Below, in pieces: positions 28,163 through 36,732 of a stretch of DNA of 64,000 bases. Position numbers and translations under genes: made by a program. Every line of letters begins with the position of its first letter. Positions within the stretch are counted from its first letter, which is position 1. The stretch covers positions 62,001-126,000 of the forward strand of contig CAMUHY010000006.1 in assembly GCA_947088865.1 (NCBI GenBank), read 5' to 3'. The stretch comes from an uncultured Eubacterium sp. (lineage in GTDB: Bacteria; Bacillota; Clostridia; Lachnospirales; Lachnospiraceae). Below the pieces are notes generated by a model. The model was not told the DNA's origin. It saw nothing but the letters and a program-made list of their open reading frames with translations, and searched no databases.

Positions 28163-28255
28163 TACTATCATTGTTTATTAAGCTAAGCGGATATTCGCAA
28201 TCCGCTACGCTACTTTCTTGATAAGGTTAAAATATTTTTCAAAAAACAAAAAATA

Positions 28256-28316
28256 AGCTCTTCTTTAAGCAGACAAGATAACAATTGATACTTGCCACTT
28301 AAAGAAGAGTTTTATT
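28256..28316. terminator. Bidirectional terminator
   Basis: Stem CTCTTCTTTAAG / CTTAAAGAAGAG with further inner pairing ACAAG/CTTG, followed by TTTTATTCT on the plus strand. It lies between convergent genes (isomerase and acetyltransferase). A smaller hairpin AGCGGAT..ATCCGCT is at about 28187-28207. Confidence 0.75.
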
Positions 28317-28357
28317 CTATATAAACACCATTATTTCATTTATAAAACATTTACATG

Positions 28358-28777
28358 TCATTTTTTAATATATTGTATCATTCCAGGTCCCAGTGAATCA
28401 GTTGGTCTGGCAATAAATCCATGCTTTTTATAAAATGCCTCTCTGCCCTTTGCACACATCAGACAGAGCATCATATTTGTATTTTGTGCTGTTATACCAT
28501 AGACAAACGACTTTAACTGTTCAATAATATGACTTCCAATGTGCATTTTCTGGTATTCAGGAATCACGATTAAATCCTGAATATAACTAATCACTGCACC
28601 ATCGCCGACCACTCTGCCCATTCCAATTGGTTTTTCATCATCAAATACCGTCACAATTTTAAGACTGTTATTTAATGCAGTTTGCGCTTGTTTTTTGTCT
28701 AGCTCTACCCAACCTACACATTTTCTTAAAAATAGATAAATGTCTACATCTGTACAATCTTCTTTATAGTTTATCAC
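28358..28777 (-). CDS. GNAT family N-acetyltransferase
   Basis: Acetyl-CoA-dependent transferase of 139 aa. Seen are the strand-4 region YIQDLIVIPEYQKMHIGSHI (acetyl-CoA pyrophosphate loop Q-x-x-x-I-G), and AKGREAFYKKHGF near the C-terminus. Substrate unknown. Single gene on the minus strand. Confidence 0.85.
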   Translation of the reverse strand: MINYKEDCTDVDIYLFLRKCVGWVELDKKQAQTALNNSLKIVTVFDDEKPIGMGRVVGDGAVISYIQDLIVIPEYQKMHIGSHIIEQLKSFVYGITAQNTNMMLCLMCAKGREAFYKKHGFIARPTDSLGPGMIQYIKK

Positions 28778-28935
28778 ATCTGTACCTTTCCCAAATATAA
28801 TATTTGTATAAAACTGTTGCCAGTATACTCTTATTTTATTAAAATGTCTATAAGGTCATTTTACACTTTCTGTTAAAGGAAAAGTGAATCATTGCCAAAG
28901 AATACGCACAAATAACATAGAAAGAAGGACATATT

Positions 28936-29874
28936 ATGATTACGGTTGCAAAAAACAATTCGGGCGATTTCCAATCCATACAATCCGCCGTCAACAGCCT
29001 TAAAGAACAGGGAGGAATCATATACATAAAAAATGGTATTTACAAAGAACGTGTTGAAATTACAACAGACCATATTACACTGATAGGTGAATCGGCAAGC
29101 GACACCATTATAACATACGATTACCACGCTTCTATGTTAATGGAAGACGGCACAAAACGCGGCACATTTCGCTCCTATACTTTTTTAGTACATGCTAACC
29201 ATTTTAACGCATTTAATATCACCTTTGAAAATTCATCTGGATTTGGAAAGCAAGTCGGACAAGCGATTGCTGTATATGCGGAAGGTGATTATATCACCTT
29301 TAAAAATTGTCGTATACTAGGTCATCAAGATACATTATTTACGGGTCCTCTGCCAAAAAAAGAAAATATGCCAGGCGGTTTTGTCGGTCCGACCGAGTTT
29401 AGTAAACGATGTGTTGGAAGGCAGCTTTATGAAGATTGCTATATTTGTGGGGAAGTTGATTTTATTTTCGGAAGCGCAACTGCCTACTTTAAAAATTGCG
29501 AACTCTATGCACTCAATCGAAATGAACCTATTAACAGTTACTATACTGCTCCTTCGACCTATGAAGAACAAAAATATGGTTATGTGTTTGAACATTGCAA
29601 ACTGACTGGAAACTGTCCTGACAAAACCGTTATGCTTAGCAGACCATGGCGAATCTATGCAAAAGCCGTTTTTATTCAATGTGAAATGTCTGGGCAAATT
29701 ACGGATGAAGGATTCCATGATTGGAACAAAAAAGAATCCCACAACACTTGTTATTATGCTGAATATCAATGTTTTGGCGAAGGCTACAAACCTGATTTAA
29801 GACCCCATTATATTCGGCAGCTTACAGACAGTGAAGCTTTAGAATACACAAAAGAAAATGTATTAAAATGGTAA
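28936..29874 (+). CDS. Pectinesterase
   Basis: Carbohydrate esterase family 8 protein of 312 aa that removes methyl groups from pectin. Motifs of the right-handed beta helix are GQAIAVYAEGDYITFKNC, the catalytic Asp in GHQDTLF (near 133) and in CGEVDFIFGSA (near 178), and the binding Arg/Trp in LSRPWRIYAKAVF. There is no signal peptide, so it probably acts in the cytoplasm on short imported pectin pieces, while the pectate lyase at 41.6 kb is secreted. GAAGGACATATT precedes the ATG. Confidence 0.93.
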   Translation: MITVAKNNSGDFQSIQSAVNSLKEQGGIIYIKNGIYKERVEITTDHITLIGESASDTIITYDYHASMLMEDGTKRGTFRSYTFLVHANHFNAFNITFENSSGFGKQVGQAIAVYAEGDYITFKNCRILGHQDTLFTGPLPKKENMPGGFVGPTEFSKRCVGRQLYEDCYICGEVDFIFGSATAYFKNCELYALNRNEPINSYYTAPSTYEEQKYGYVFEHCKLTGNCPDKTVMLSRPWRIYAKAVFIQCEMSGQITDEGFHDWNKKESHNTCYYAEYQCFGEGYKPDLRPHYIRQLTDSEALEYTKENVLKW

Positions 29875-29950
29875 AATACAAATAATTGCAATACATTTTG
29901 CCATTTGCTTATAATCTTATTGTGTTTTTAGACATTTTTTTTACAGGAAA

Positions 29951-30050
29951 GAGGCTGTTGTAAAATAGATATTTTATGCTATATAGTAATTATAAGGATA
30001 AAATAAAACTATATATAGTACTTAAAATTCTTTTTACAACAGCCCTTTTT
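29951..30050. repeat. Inverted repeat, terminator or MITE-like
   Basis: Arms GGCTGTTGTAAAA (29953-29965) and TTTTACAACAGCC (30032-30044) are perfect complements around 66 nt of AT-rich sequence, with CTTTTT after it. It can end the pectinesterase transcript. The ends resemble those of IS-related miniature elements, and of the repeat at 22922-23019 (GGCTGTCGCA). Confidence 0.55.
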
Positions 30051-30096
30051 AATTTTAATAAATTTTTATAACAAACCTATTTTTACACAAATCAAA

Positions 30097-30174
30097 TAAT
30101 AGACATCTGCATTTTATATAAACATGACATTGTTTCCTTTGCCTTGTTTTAACATAAAATTCAGATGTCTATTA
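30097..30174. repeat. Imperfect 78-bp inverted repeat
   Basis: Left arm TAATAGACATCTG, right arm CAGATGTCTATTA, with extended weaker pairing (ATTTTAT/ATAAAAT). It lies just beyond the 3' side of the predicted retron RNA, so it may end or process that RNA, but it has no good T tract. Purpose unknown. Confidence 0.45.
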
Positions 30175-30184
30175 CCTTAAGTCC

Positions 30185-30387
30185 TATATTCGATTTTCTG
30201 CAAACAAACATATATTCTGTTCGGACACTTTAGCACGGTGCGGTACTAGTGCGTTTGCGCCGAAGGCTACTGTCTAAACGCACTAGTACCGACTACCGTG
30301 CGAGTGACGCCGAACATTGTGGTGTAATGATTACAATATAACAACCTTGGAGCTTCCCCAAAGCATTTAGACCAGAAAATCGAACTT
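30185..30387 (-). ncRNA. Candidate retron msr-msd RNA
   Basis: On the minus strand this reads in the usual order of retron RNAs. Arm a1 TTCGATTTTCTG (30384-30373) comes first. Then come two small hairpins: CTTTGGGGAAGCTCCAAGG, and one with TGTAAT/ATTACA. Next is a 99-nt long hairpin (30316-30218) whose stem holds CGGTACTAGTGCGTTT / AAACGCACTAGTACCG, ACCGTGC/GCACGGT and TGTTCGG/CCGAACA. Arm a2 CAGAAAATCGAA (30200-30189) is last and complementary to a1 over 12 bp. The GG at 30373-30372 is a candidate branching guanosine. It is GC-richer than its surroundings and next to a retron-type RT operon, but on the opposite strand with its own promoter. Confidence 0.75.
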
Positions 30388-30393
30388 GCCTAA

Positions 30394-30421
30394 ATTGTAT
30401 CATATATTTTACAAATGTCAA
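30394..30421 (-). promoter_or_regulatory. Promoter of the retron RNA
   Basis: Minus-strand TTGACA (30421-30416), 16 nt, TACAAT (30399-30394), with TGA giving an extended -10. The predicted start near 30387 falls just before arm a1, which is what a retron RNA needs. Confidence 0.75.
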
Positions 30422-30451
30422 CTGTATTTTTAGCAAATTTTAGTAAACTGC

Positions 30452-30480
30452 TTGAAAATATGTTAAAATTATACTATAAT
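30452..30480 (+). promoter_or_regulatory. Promoter of the retron protein operon
   Basis: TTGAAA, 17 nt, TATAAT on the plus strand, with start near 30487 and a leader of about 40 nt. It is back-to-back with the minus-strand promoter at 30394-30421; the two -35 boxes are about 30 nt apart, so the two transcripts may be co-regulated. Confidence 0.75.
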
Positions 30481-30527
30481 TTAGGTTATAAAAGTATTTA
30501 TTTTTTACACGAATATCCTTACACCTG

Positions 30528-33353
30528 ATGAACGAATCAATAGAAAGGAAATCATTTGCAGCTATGAAGAATTTAACATCAGAGGAACAACAACGGCTCT
30601 GGAAACTAGACGAACCCCCTATCCGAAAAATATTGCTTTGGGGGCTAGACAGCCAAAAAAATCCATGTTTGCTTATTTTGTATGGAAAACAAGAAGTTGA
30701 GCGGGAACTAAGGTCTTCACCTCGTTCCTATTACGCAGAAGCATATCTGTTAAAACCTACGGTGACCTATACAAATTATGCAGTTTTTCATGGAACAAAC
30801 GGACATTTACCTTCTATCCCAAATACATATTACTGGGAAAGCCAAAATCTGCTCTGTTATACCAGAGGCTATAAAACAGCAGATATATCTTGGGATTATG
30901 ACAGAAGGACAGGCTGGCAGCAAAATATAACGGTCAATCCCCAATATCTTATTAAAGAATTTTATAAAATGGAGCAGACAATTTCTTTTACCTATTATGA
31001 AAAAAGAAATTACACCGATTATATTGCCTCTTTAAAAGAACATAACATTCAATTCAAGGACATTGAACTGATAGAACAGCCTAGCGATTTATTAGGGTTT
31101 GAGGCAAACCATCCTTATATGGGAACAATTATGCCTATGTTTTTCAAAGAACGGTTATATACCAGAAGAAAAGTCCTTAGCCAATGGATTAAGATGCAGC
31201 CTTCGGTTAAAGACTACGAAAATATCCTAAAGATAGCAAGCGTAGAACTGGCATGTGGTATTTTTCAAGAACTTACTATACAAAAAAATCCTATATTGTT
31301 AGAAACAGCTCAACAGATTGACAAAAGCAACATATTATGGGCAAATGAAGCATATCACAGTGGACTTAAGCGTTGTATCAATCAATATATAAGTTTGTTT
31401 GACGAGAAGTTACTGAAAAAGCAAAAAGAATTTATTTATAGAACACTGCCTGAAATGGATTTTCATATTAAGCAATTATCACTAAACGATGCAAAAGATA
31501 CAAAACTAAAGGGAAAAGAACTTGAAGAATATTTAGACAAGCCAAATGCTTACTACAATATTTCATATATTTTTGGCAGTCAGAATCTCTATGAAAAAAA
31601 CACATACACAGACGGAAAAAATGTAAAGAATATTGCATTTAAAAACACCATACAGACAGCAAAGGCATACGGAATGGCGGATGCTATTGGAAAAATAGCG
31701 TACTATCTGGATGCTCCAAGAACAACCTACTATTTTAAAGGAAGCGGCAAAACAGGCGCATACAATTATTATGTACGTTATCTTAGAAGAACACTTGATG
31801 AATACCAAGCAACCGATGAGACAAAATTTATAACGGCTGCTCGCGAGATGCTGACAAGCTACACAGACCATGATAATTTAGATGCTTACTATAATGTTTC
31901 CTACAATTTCTTTTTTGATAGATATTTCAGAGAGGTCATTGCAAATAATGATGTAGCAGAGCGTTCGATATGGAACCGATATCTTGCAGATGTTCTTTTT
32001 ATAGCGCAAAATGCAAAGGCTGAACAGGTACATAAATTTTGTTATACACTGTTAAAAAAAGCAGATGACCATCACCAATTTGACTCTTATGATATCAAAG
32101 AATTGATTGAACTCTCAAAAATACCATATGAAAAAACGGCTCAATTATTTGAAAAAATATTGCTGCCACAATTAAATTCTTTACAAGTATTTGATGCCGA
32201 CATTATGATTGCCTTAATGAACGTGCCATCCGAAAAACTATGGAGTGCGGCAACAGCATATTTTAAACAGACAAATGGAAAATTCCAGCCAGAACATATT
32301 GCTGATTTTCTCTTTTTAGATACGATAGAACGATGGTACAGCATATTAGAAGACAATATTCATCATTTTACGATTGAAGAATATATTGCTTTTGTAAAAT
32401 CAATTGCCCAAAAAAGAGAGCTTTTTTTGAGACAGCAAATTGAACTTTCTGAACAAATTACAGACTTGCTATTAAAATCTGTTGACAAATTGGAAACCGC
32501 AACCATAGAGGAACAACAAGAATTACTGTGCTATTTTACTCCTCTTGTGCTAAGCCTTAAGAAAATTCCAGACTTCCTTTTTGATATAACAGAAAATATC
32601 ATATTCTTTATGCCATATGATATATTAAAAGATACGCTTCAACGTATTGATTTACAGCATAATCGAATTTCAGAAAGAGAATACAACACCGTAGCCCTAT
32701 TAAAGTCATGCAAAGAAGATGTGCTTCCTAAAGACAGCTTAATCCTATCTATTTTAGAAACGGGTTCTAAAAGGCTTGTAAAGACACTGACAGAAATTGT
32801 AGACCGACATCCGACTGCACTTGCCCAAAGAACAACAACTATGCTGCTGCTTTTTGAATGTAATGTATATCATTTAAACAAAACAGCTCAGTCCGTGTTT
32901 GAAGGTTTAGAAATTGAAAAAAGAGAAAAGCTGCATATTATTTTGCTGGATTCTCCGATAGAAAGGGCTTACCAATACGCTTTAAAAAAGCTTGACGACT
33001 GGTATGGAAATAAGCTTCCAACACCATTTATCTCACGTATGATGGAACATCCATGTGTTGAAGTAAAAGCTTACCTTTCCCAGAAAATGAAACATGCCTT
33101 TTCGGATTTAAAGGAGACAAACCCTGATTTATATATTTATTATACAAAAACACTGCTCTATCTTCCAAACAAAGTTTCAAAAAGCAAAGAACGTATATAT
33201 CATACCATTCCTTTGTTTTTGCAATATTATCCTGAAAAACGACAGGAAATCGAACATATACTTCTCGATATTGGAAGCGCAAACAGCAAAATAGATTCTG
33301 AAAGGGCGCTTGTGACATTTGCTCAAATTCAGAAGGAGGTAAGCACTTTATGA
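30528..33353 (+). CDS. Large helical-repeat protein of the retron operon
   Basis: Protein of up to 941 aa, with no catalytic motif that I recognise. An AYYN(I/V)SY motif occurs twice (near residues 340 and 452), suggesting an internal duplication. The second half (from about 490) reads as successive amphipathic helix pairs, like HEAT/ARM-type repeats (for example SILETGSKRLVKTLTEIVDR). No signal peptide or membrane helix. The first ATG has no good ribosome site; ATG at 30564 has AAAGGA at long distance. The stop overlaps the next ATG by 4 nt, so coupled translation. As part of the RT operon it may be an effector or scaffold (inference). Confidence 0.6.
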   Translation: MNESIERKSFAAMKNLTSEEQQRLWKLDEPPIRKILLWGLDSQKNPCLLILYGKQEVERELRSSPRSYYAEAYLLKPTVTYTNYAVFHGTNGHLPSIPNTYYWESQNLLCYTRGYKTADISWDYDRRTGWQQNITVNPQYLIKEFYKMEQTISFTYYEKRNYTDYIASLKEHNIQFKDIELIEQPSDLLGFEANHPYMGTIMPMFFKERLYTRRKVLSQWIKMQPSVKDYENILKIASVELACGIFQELTIQKNPILLETAQQIDKSNILWANEAYHSGLKRCINQYISLFDEKLLKKQKEFIYRTLPEMDFHIKQLSLNDAKDTKLKGKELEEYLDKPNAYYNISYIFGSQNLYEKNTYTDGKNVKNIAFKNTIQTAKAYGMADAIGKIAYYLDAPRTTYYFKGSGKTGAYNYYVRYLRRTLDEYQATDETKFITAAREMLTSYTDHDNLDAYYNVSYNFFFDRYFREVIANNDVAERSIWNRYLADVLFIAQNAKAEQVHKFCYTLLKKADDHHQFDSYDIKELIELSKIPYEKTAQLFEKILLPQLNSLQVFDADIMIALMNVPSEKLWSAATAYFKQTNGKFQPEHIADFLFLDTIERWYSILEDNIHHFTIEEYIAFVKSIAQKRELFLRQQIELSEQITDLLLKSVDKLETATIEEQQELLCYFTPLVLSLKKIPDFLFDITENIIFFMPYDILKDTLQRIDLQHNRISEREYNTVALLKSCKEDVLPKDSLILSILETGSKRLVKTLTEIVDRHPTALAQRTTTMLLLFECNVYHLNKTAQSVFEGLEIEKREKLHIILLDSPIERAYQYALKKLDDWYGNKLPTPFISRMMEHPCVEVKAYLSQKMKHAFSDLKETNPDLYIYYTKTLLYLPNKVSKSKERIYHTIPLFLQYYPEKRQEIEHILLDIGSANSKIDSERALVTFAQIQKEVSTL

Positions 33354-35110
33354 AAGTAGGTTATAAATACGCAAGCCCTTCTCGGTGTATGCAGGTTGAC
33401 AATCAAACAACATTAGGATTCAGTCCCGACTTATCTCGTGATGAAAAGGTTTCTTTCTGCGGAAAATTAAAGCATCCACTATTGTTTCGTGATGCCATGC
33501 TTATGCTTAGAGAAATTGTTATTTCGGACACGAGAAAAAAATCAAAAGAAAGAACCGATTATTTTAAATGGCTTGATGAAGAAATTGAACGTCGTGTAAA
33601 AGCACACAAAGAGTACATGCCAACGGTAAGAGAAGCTTTAAAGAAAGAAATGGATTCTTATGATTTAGAGCTTTCTGATAAACAACATGAAATAAACCAG
33701 TTATTAAATATAAAAAGGAATTTGCAAAAGCAAATTGACCAATACGATGCATGGAAAGATTATTATAAGATTGAACGAGACTTTTGGAAGTTTATAAGGG
33801 ACAGAGATTACAGTTTATGGTTTGTATTAGACCCTGTTATTACCGTACATAATGACCAAGTTTCATTTGAGGCATTCTCCATTGACGAATCCATTTATGG
33901 GTGTCTATCGGTATCTATGAATGAATTTGATTTATTGCAGACACCAAAATTAGGAACAACCAACATTGACTTTTCTGCTAAATTGGAAAAGGAAATGCAG
34001 CGATTTAGAAGCTATACGGACGTCACACTATCGGTCAATCCAGAAGGCTTTACGATAGACAATGATATTGTTCCAGAATATGTGGAAAAGAAAATTGATT
34101 TGCCTGAGACTTGGATTAAAGGCTTTAATCAGGTATCTTCGGCAGCAGCATTGTCTGGTATTGAACTAGAACTTTCTCCTTCTGATATGTATGACATCTG
34201 TGCATTTTTAAGAAAGCACAAAGAAAAGAAAAGTCCTCGTTATATGAAATGGATTTTAGAGCCTCAAAAGCAAGTACAGATTGTATTTGAACCATTTGGA
34301 ACGGTTCTTACACTAAATACCGTTTATCAAGGCAACCAAAAAAGAGAAGAAAAAATTTGGGGCAGAAGACGCTGGCTTGTCGTTGAAAAATTAATTCCTT
34401 TATCAAAAGCATTTTATGTGCGCTTTTTGGGATTTGGAATGCCTCAGTTTATTCGTGCCGATATGGGTACCATGCAAATGACGGTTGGCTTCTCTGCATG
34501 GTCTTCTAACGACTGGGTAAAAGGAACGGCATTTAACATTATGGCTGGATTTTCAGGCAATGCACGTGCTTATACAAATATCTATAAATTGCTGAAAGAC
34601 AAGCGTTGTTTATCTATGCAGGAGATTTCGGACTATTTTCCAAGCGAAAAAAGCGATCATATAAAAGCTAGCGTTGGTATGCTGTTTCGACGAGGTGAGG
34701 GCTATTTTGATATCGTAAATGATAAAGTACGCTTTCGTCATTTATGCAATGCTCCAATTCCAGAAGAGCTTTACGAAATCTCGGATATTGAGATGGATGT
34801 ACAAAAATACAGCAAACTTACATTTGATAATATGAAAGTAAGATACACAAAGCAGCAAGAATTTGTATTTACGACAATGTACAAGGAACGCAACCAATTG
34901 TCCTTTACGGAAATTGTCATTGACCAAGACGGACAAATTACAAAGGTTGACTGCAACTGCCAAAAATTTAAAAGAGGCGAGAGAAACCTCTCACAACCTT
35001 GCGCACATATTCTTGCGCTCTATGTTGCTTCTTATAAATTATTAAAGTTAAAAAATTTGGAATATGAAAAAGAATATAAAATCAATGATATTATGGAGAT
35101 GTTACTATAA
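33350..35110 (+). CDS. SWIM zinc-finger protein of the retron operon
   Basis: Protein of 586 aa. Near the C-terminus is a SWIM zinc finger with pattern C-x-C-x13-C-x-H (Cys535, Cys537, Cys551, His553), a nucleic-acid or protein binding module. Before it, LSMQEISDYFPSE ... VGMLFRRGEGYFDIVNDKVRFRHL (about 425-465) fits a winged helix. The N-terminal 130 residues contain a charged coiled coil (about 95-135). The combination recalls the WHSWIM proteins described next to some retron RTs (from memory). Start overlaps the upstream stop (ATGA) with AGAAGGAGG upstream; the end overlaps the RT start by one base. Confidence 0.75.
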   Translation: MKVGYKYASPSRCMQVDNQTTLGFSPDLSRDEKVSFCGKLKHPLLFRDAMLMLREIVISDTRKKSKERTDYFKWLDEEIERRVKAHKEYMPTVREALKKEMDSYDLELSDKQHEINQLLNIKRNLQKQIDQYDAWKDYYKIERDFWKFIRDRDYSLWFVLDPVITVHNDQVSFEAFSIDESIYGCLSVSMNEFDLLQTPKLGTTNIDFSAKLEKEMQRFRSYTDVTLSVNPEGFTIDNDIVPEYVEKKIDLPETWIKGFNQVSSAAALSGIELELSPSDMYDICAFLRKHKEKKSPRYMKWILEPQKQVQIVFEPFGTVLTLNTVYQGNQKREEKIWGRRRWLVVEKLIPLSKAFYVRFLGFGMPQFIRADMGTMQMTVGFSAWSSNDWVKGTAFNIMAGFSGNARAYTNIYKLLKDKRCLSMQEISDYFPSEKSDHIKASVGMLFRRGEGYFDIVNDKVRFRHLCNAPIPEELYEISDIEMDVQKYSKLTFDNMKVRYTKQQEFVFTTMYKERNQLSFTEIVIDQDGQITKVDCNCQKFKRGERNLSQPCAHILALYVASYKLLKLKNLEYEKEYKINDIMEMLL

Positions 35111-36579
35111 TGGATACAAAAACCGAATATAGAAATCTAGTAAATAATATGGGTAAAAAAGAATTTACCTTCCTTAAGATGCAGGAATATGGTTTTTGGC
35201 CTAGTAACTTGCCAACGCCATATGAACGCCAGCAAAATGAAACCGAGCAGGATTTTGAAAACCGAAAACAACTGCTCGACGAATTTCAAAAACTTTCCGA
35301 AAAAATATCAAAAGCCTATCAGGAAAGAGATGAAATTGAAAAAGCGCTTTCTCGCTTAAAAAAGCAATACCAAAATACATGGGATTATGAAAAAATCCGT
35401 GCTGTTGTAGCACAGGAAATTATGAAAGAATCCATTGCCAGACGAGCTGAACGAAAAGCGGAGAGAGAACGACAAAAACAGCTAAAATCAGAAGCTTGGA
35501 ACAAACGAAAAGCGGAAAATATTATATTTATCGGCAAGGGATATTCCAGCCTATTATCAAAAAAAGAAACGGATATACAAAAACTGAAAGAAAATCAGAT
35601 GCCTGTAATCGAAACTGATAAAGAGCTTGCCGCATTTTTACAGATTGACTACAAAACACTGCGTTATCTAGTATACCACAGGGATGTTGTTACATTTGAC
35701 AACTATTATCGTTTTGATATTCCGAAAAAAAGCGGTGGAACGCGTCATATAGCTGCGCCTAAAACACAACTTAAAACAGCTCAGAGACAAATTTTAGAGC
35801 AAATTTTACAAAAGGTCGAAGTTTCCGATTTATCACATGGCTTTATCAAATCAAGGTCTGTTCTTACCAGTGCAAAAACACATAACACAAGCCCTGATTT
35901 GCTGATAAATATTGATTTGGAAAACTTTTTCCCTACCATTACTTTTGAGCGCGTAAGAGGCGTATATCAATCGTTTGGCTACTCTGGTTATATCGCATCA
36001 CTGCTTGCTATGATTTGTACCTACTGTGAGAGAATGCCGCTTGAAATAAAAGGAAAGATAAAATATATCAAGACATCCGACCGAATATTGCCTCAAGGCT
36101 CTCCAGCAAGTCCTATGATTACAAATATTATATGTAAAACATTAGACAAGCGTATTAATGGCTTATGCCAAAAGCTTGGAATTACTTATACAAGATATGC
36201 CGATGATATGAGTTTTAGCTATACAGGAAATACGGATGATTTTGATATAGGAGACTTTTTAAACAGCGTTAACAAAATTATAGAAGCAGAAGGCTTCCAT
36301 ATGAAAAAAGAAAAAACGCATATCTTAAGAAAAAATAACAGACAGTATATTACTGGTATTGTTATTAACAATGAAGAGATTGGCGTTCCTAAAAAATGGG
36401 TTAAAATATTAAAAGCTTCTATACATAATGCACAGAAATTAAAAGCAGCGGGCGGTTCGGTATCAAATAAAACGATACAAGAAATCTCAGGAAAAATTGC
36501 ATGGCTAAAAAGTGTCAATGCAAAGAGATACCAAAAAGTTATAAATGAGGGTACTAACTTTTTAAAAAGCTTAGCTTGA
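35110..36579 (+). CDS. Retron-type reverse transcriptase
   Basis: Reverse transcriptase of 489 aa. Residues 40-150 are a charged coiled-coil extension. The RT core follows: IPKKSGGTRHIAAPK (about 204-218), HGFIKSRSVLTSAKTH (in the place of the retron NAxxH motif), LINIDLENFFPTI, LPQGSPASPMITNI, and the active site YADDM (Asp365, Asp366). The YITGIVINNEEIGVPKKW stretch matches the retron VTG motif. There is no maturase, HNH, Cas1 or integrase domain, which argues against group II introns and CRISPR RTs. It is the last gene of a tightly overlapping three-gene operon. It should copy the nearby msr-msd RNA into msDNA. Confidence 0.88.
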   Translation: MDTKTEYRNLVNNMGKKEFTFLKMQEYGFWPSNLPTPYERQQNETEQDFENRKQLLDEFQKLSEKISKAYQERDEIEKALSRLKKQYQNTWDYEKIRAVVAQEIMKESIARRAERKAERERQKQLKSEAWNKRKAENIIFIGKGYSSLLSKKETDIQKLKENQMPVIETDKELAAFLQIDYKTLRYLVYHRDVVTFDNYYRFDIPKKSGGTRHIAAPKTQLKTAQRQILEQILQKVEVSDLSHGFIKSRSVLTSAKTHNTSPDLLINIDLENFFPTITFERVRGVYQSFGYSGYIASLLAMICTYCERMPLEIKGKIKYIKTSDRILPQGSPASPMITNIICKTLDKRINGLCQKLGITYTRYADDMSFSYTGNTDDFDIGDFLNSVNKIIEAEGFHMKKEKTHILRKNNRQYITGIVINNEEIGVPKKWVKILKASIHNAQKLKAAGGSVSNKTIQEISGKIAWLKSVNAKRYQKVINEGTNFLKSLA

Positions 36580-36671
36580 TTTATATTAATACATCATTGT
36601 ATGTCTTTAAATTTTAAAAAATAGTTATACATCGAAAGTTTCGTAACGAATACTACTCAAGATATTATAAA

Positions 36672-36717
36672 ACAGGGAGATGGCAACTCATTCTGGGTTA
36701 CCGCCTCCCTGTTTTTA
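36672..36717. terminator. Bidirectional terminator of the retron operon
   Basis: Stem ACAGGGAG / CTCCCTGT with inner AAC/GTT pairing, and T tracts on both strands. It separates the convergent RT gene and the gene at 36733-37503. Confidence 0.85.
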
Positions 36718-36732
36718 TATTATTTTTTTAAC

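Noticed and set aside
30189-30384. A MITE or IS remnant, because of the 12-bp terminal inverted repeats and internal palindrome.
   Set aside because: The position beside a retron-type RT, order of hairpins and the promoter placed just before one arm fit a retron RNA better. No target duplication is seen.
35110-36579. Group II intron RT or diversity-generating retroelement RT.
   Set aside because: No maturase or HNH part, no intron structure, no template/variable repeat pair or avd gene; retron-type motifs are present.
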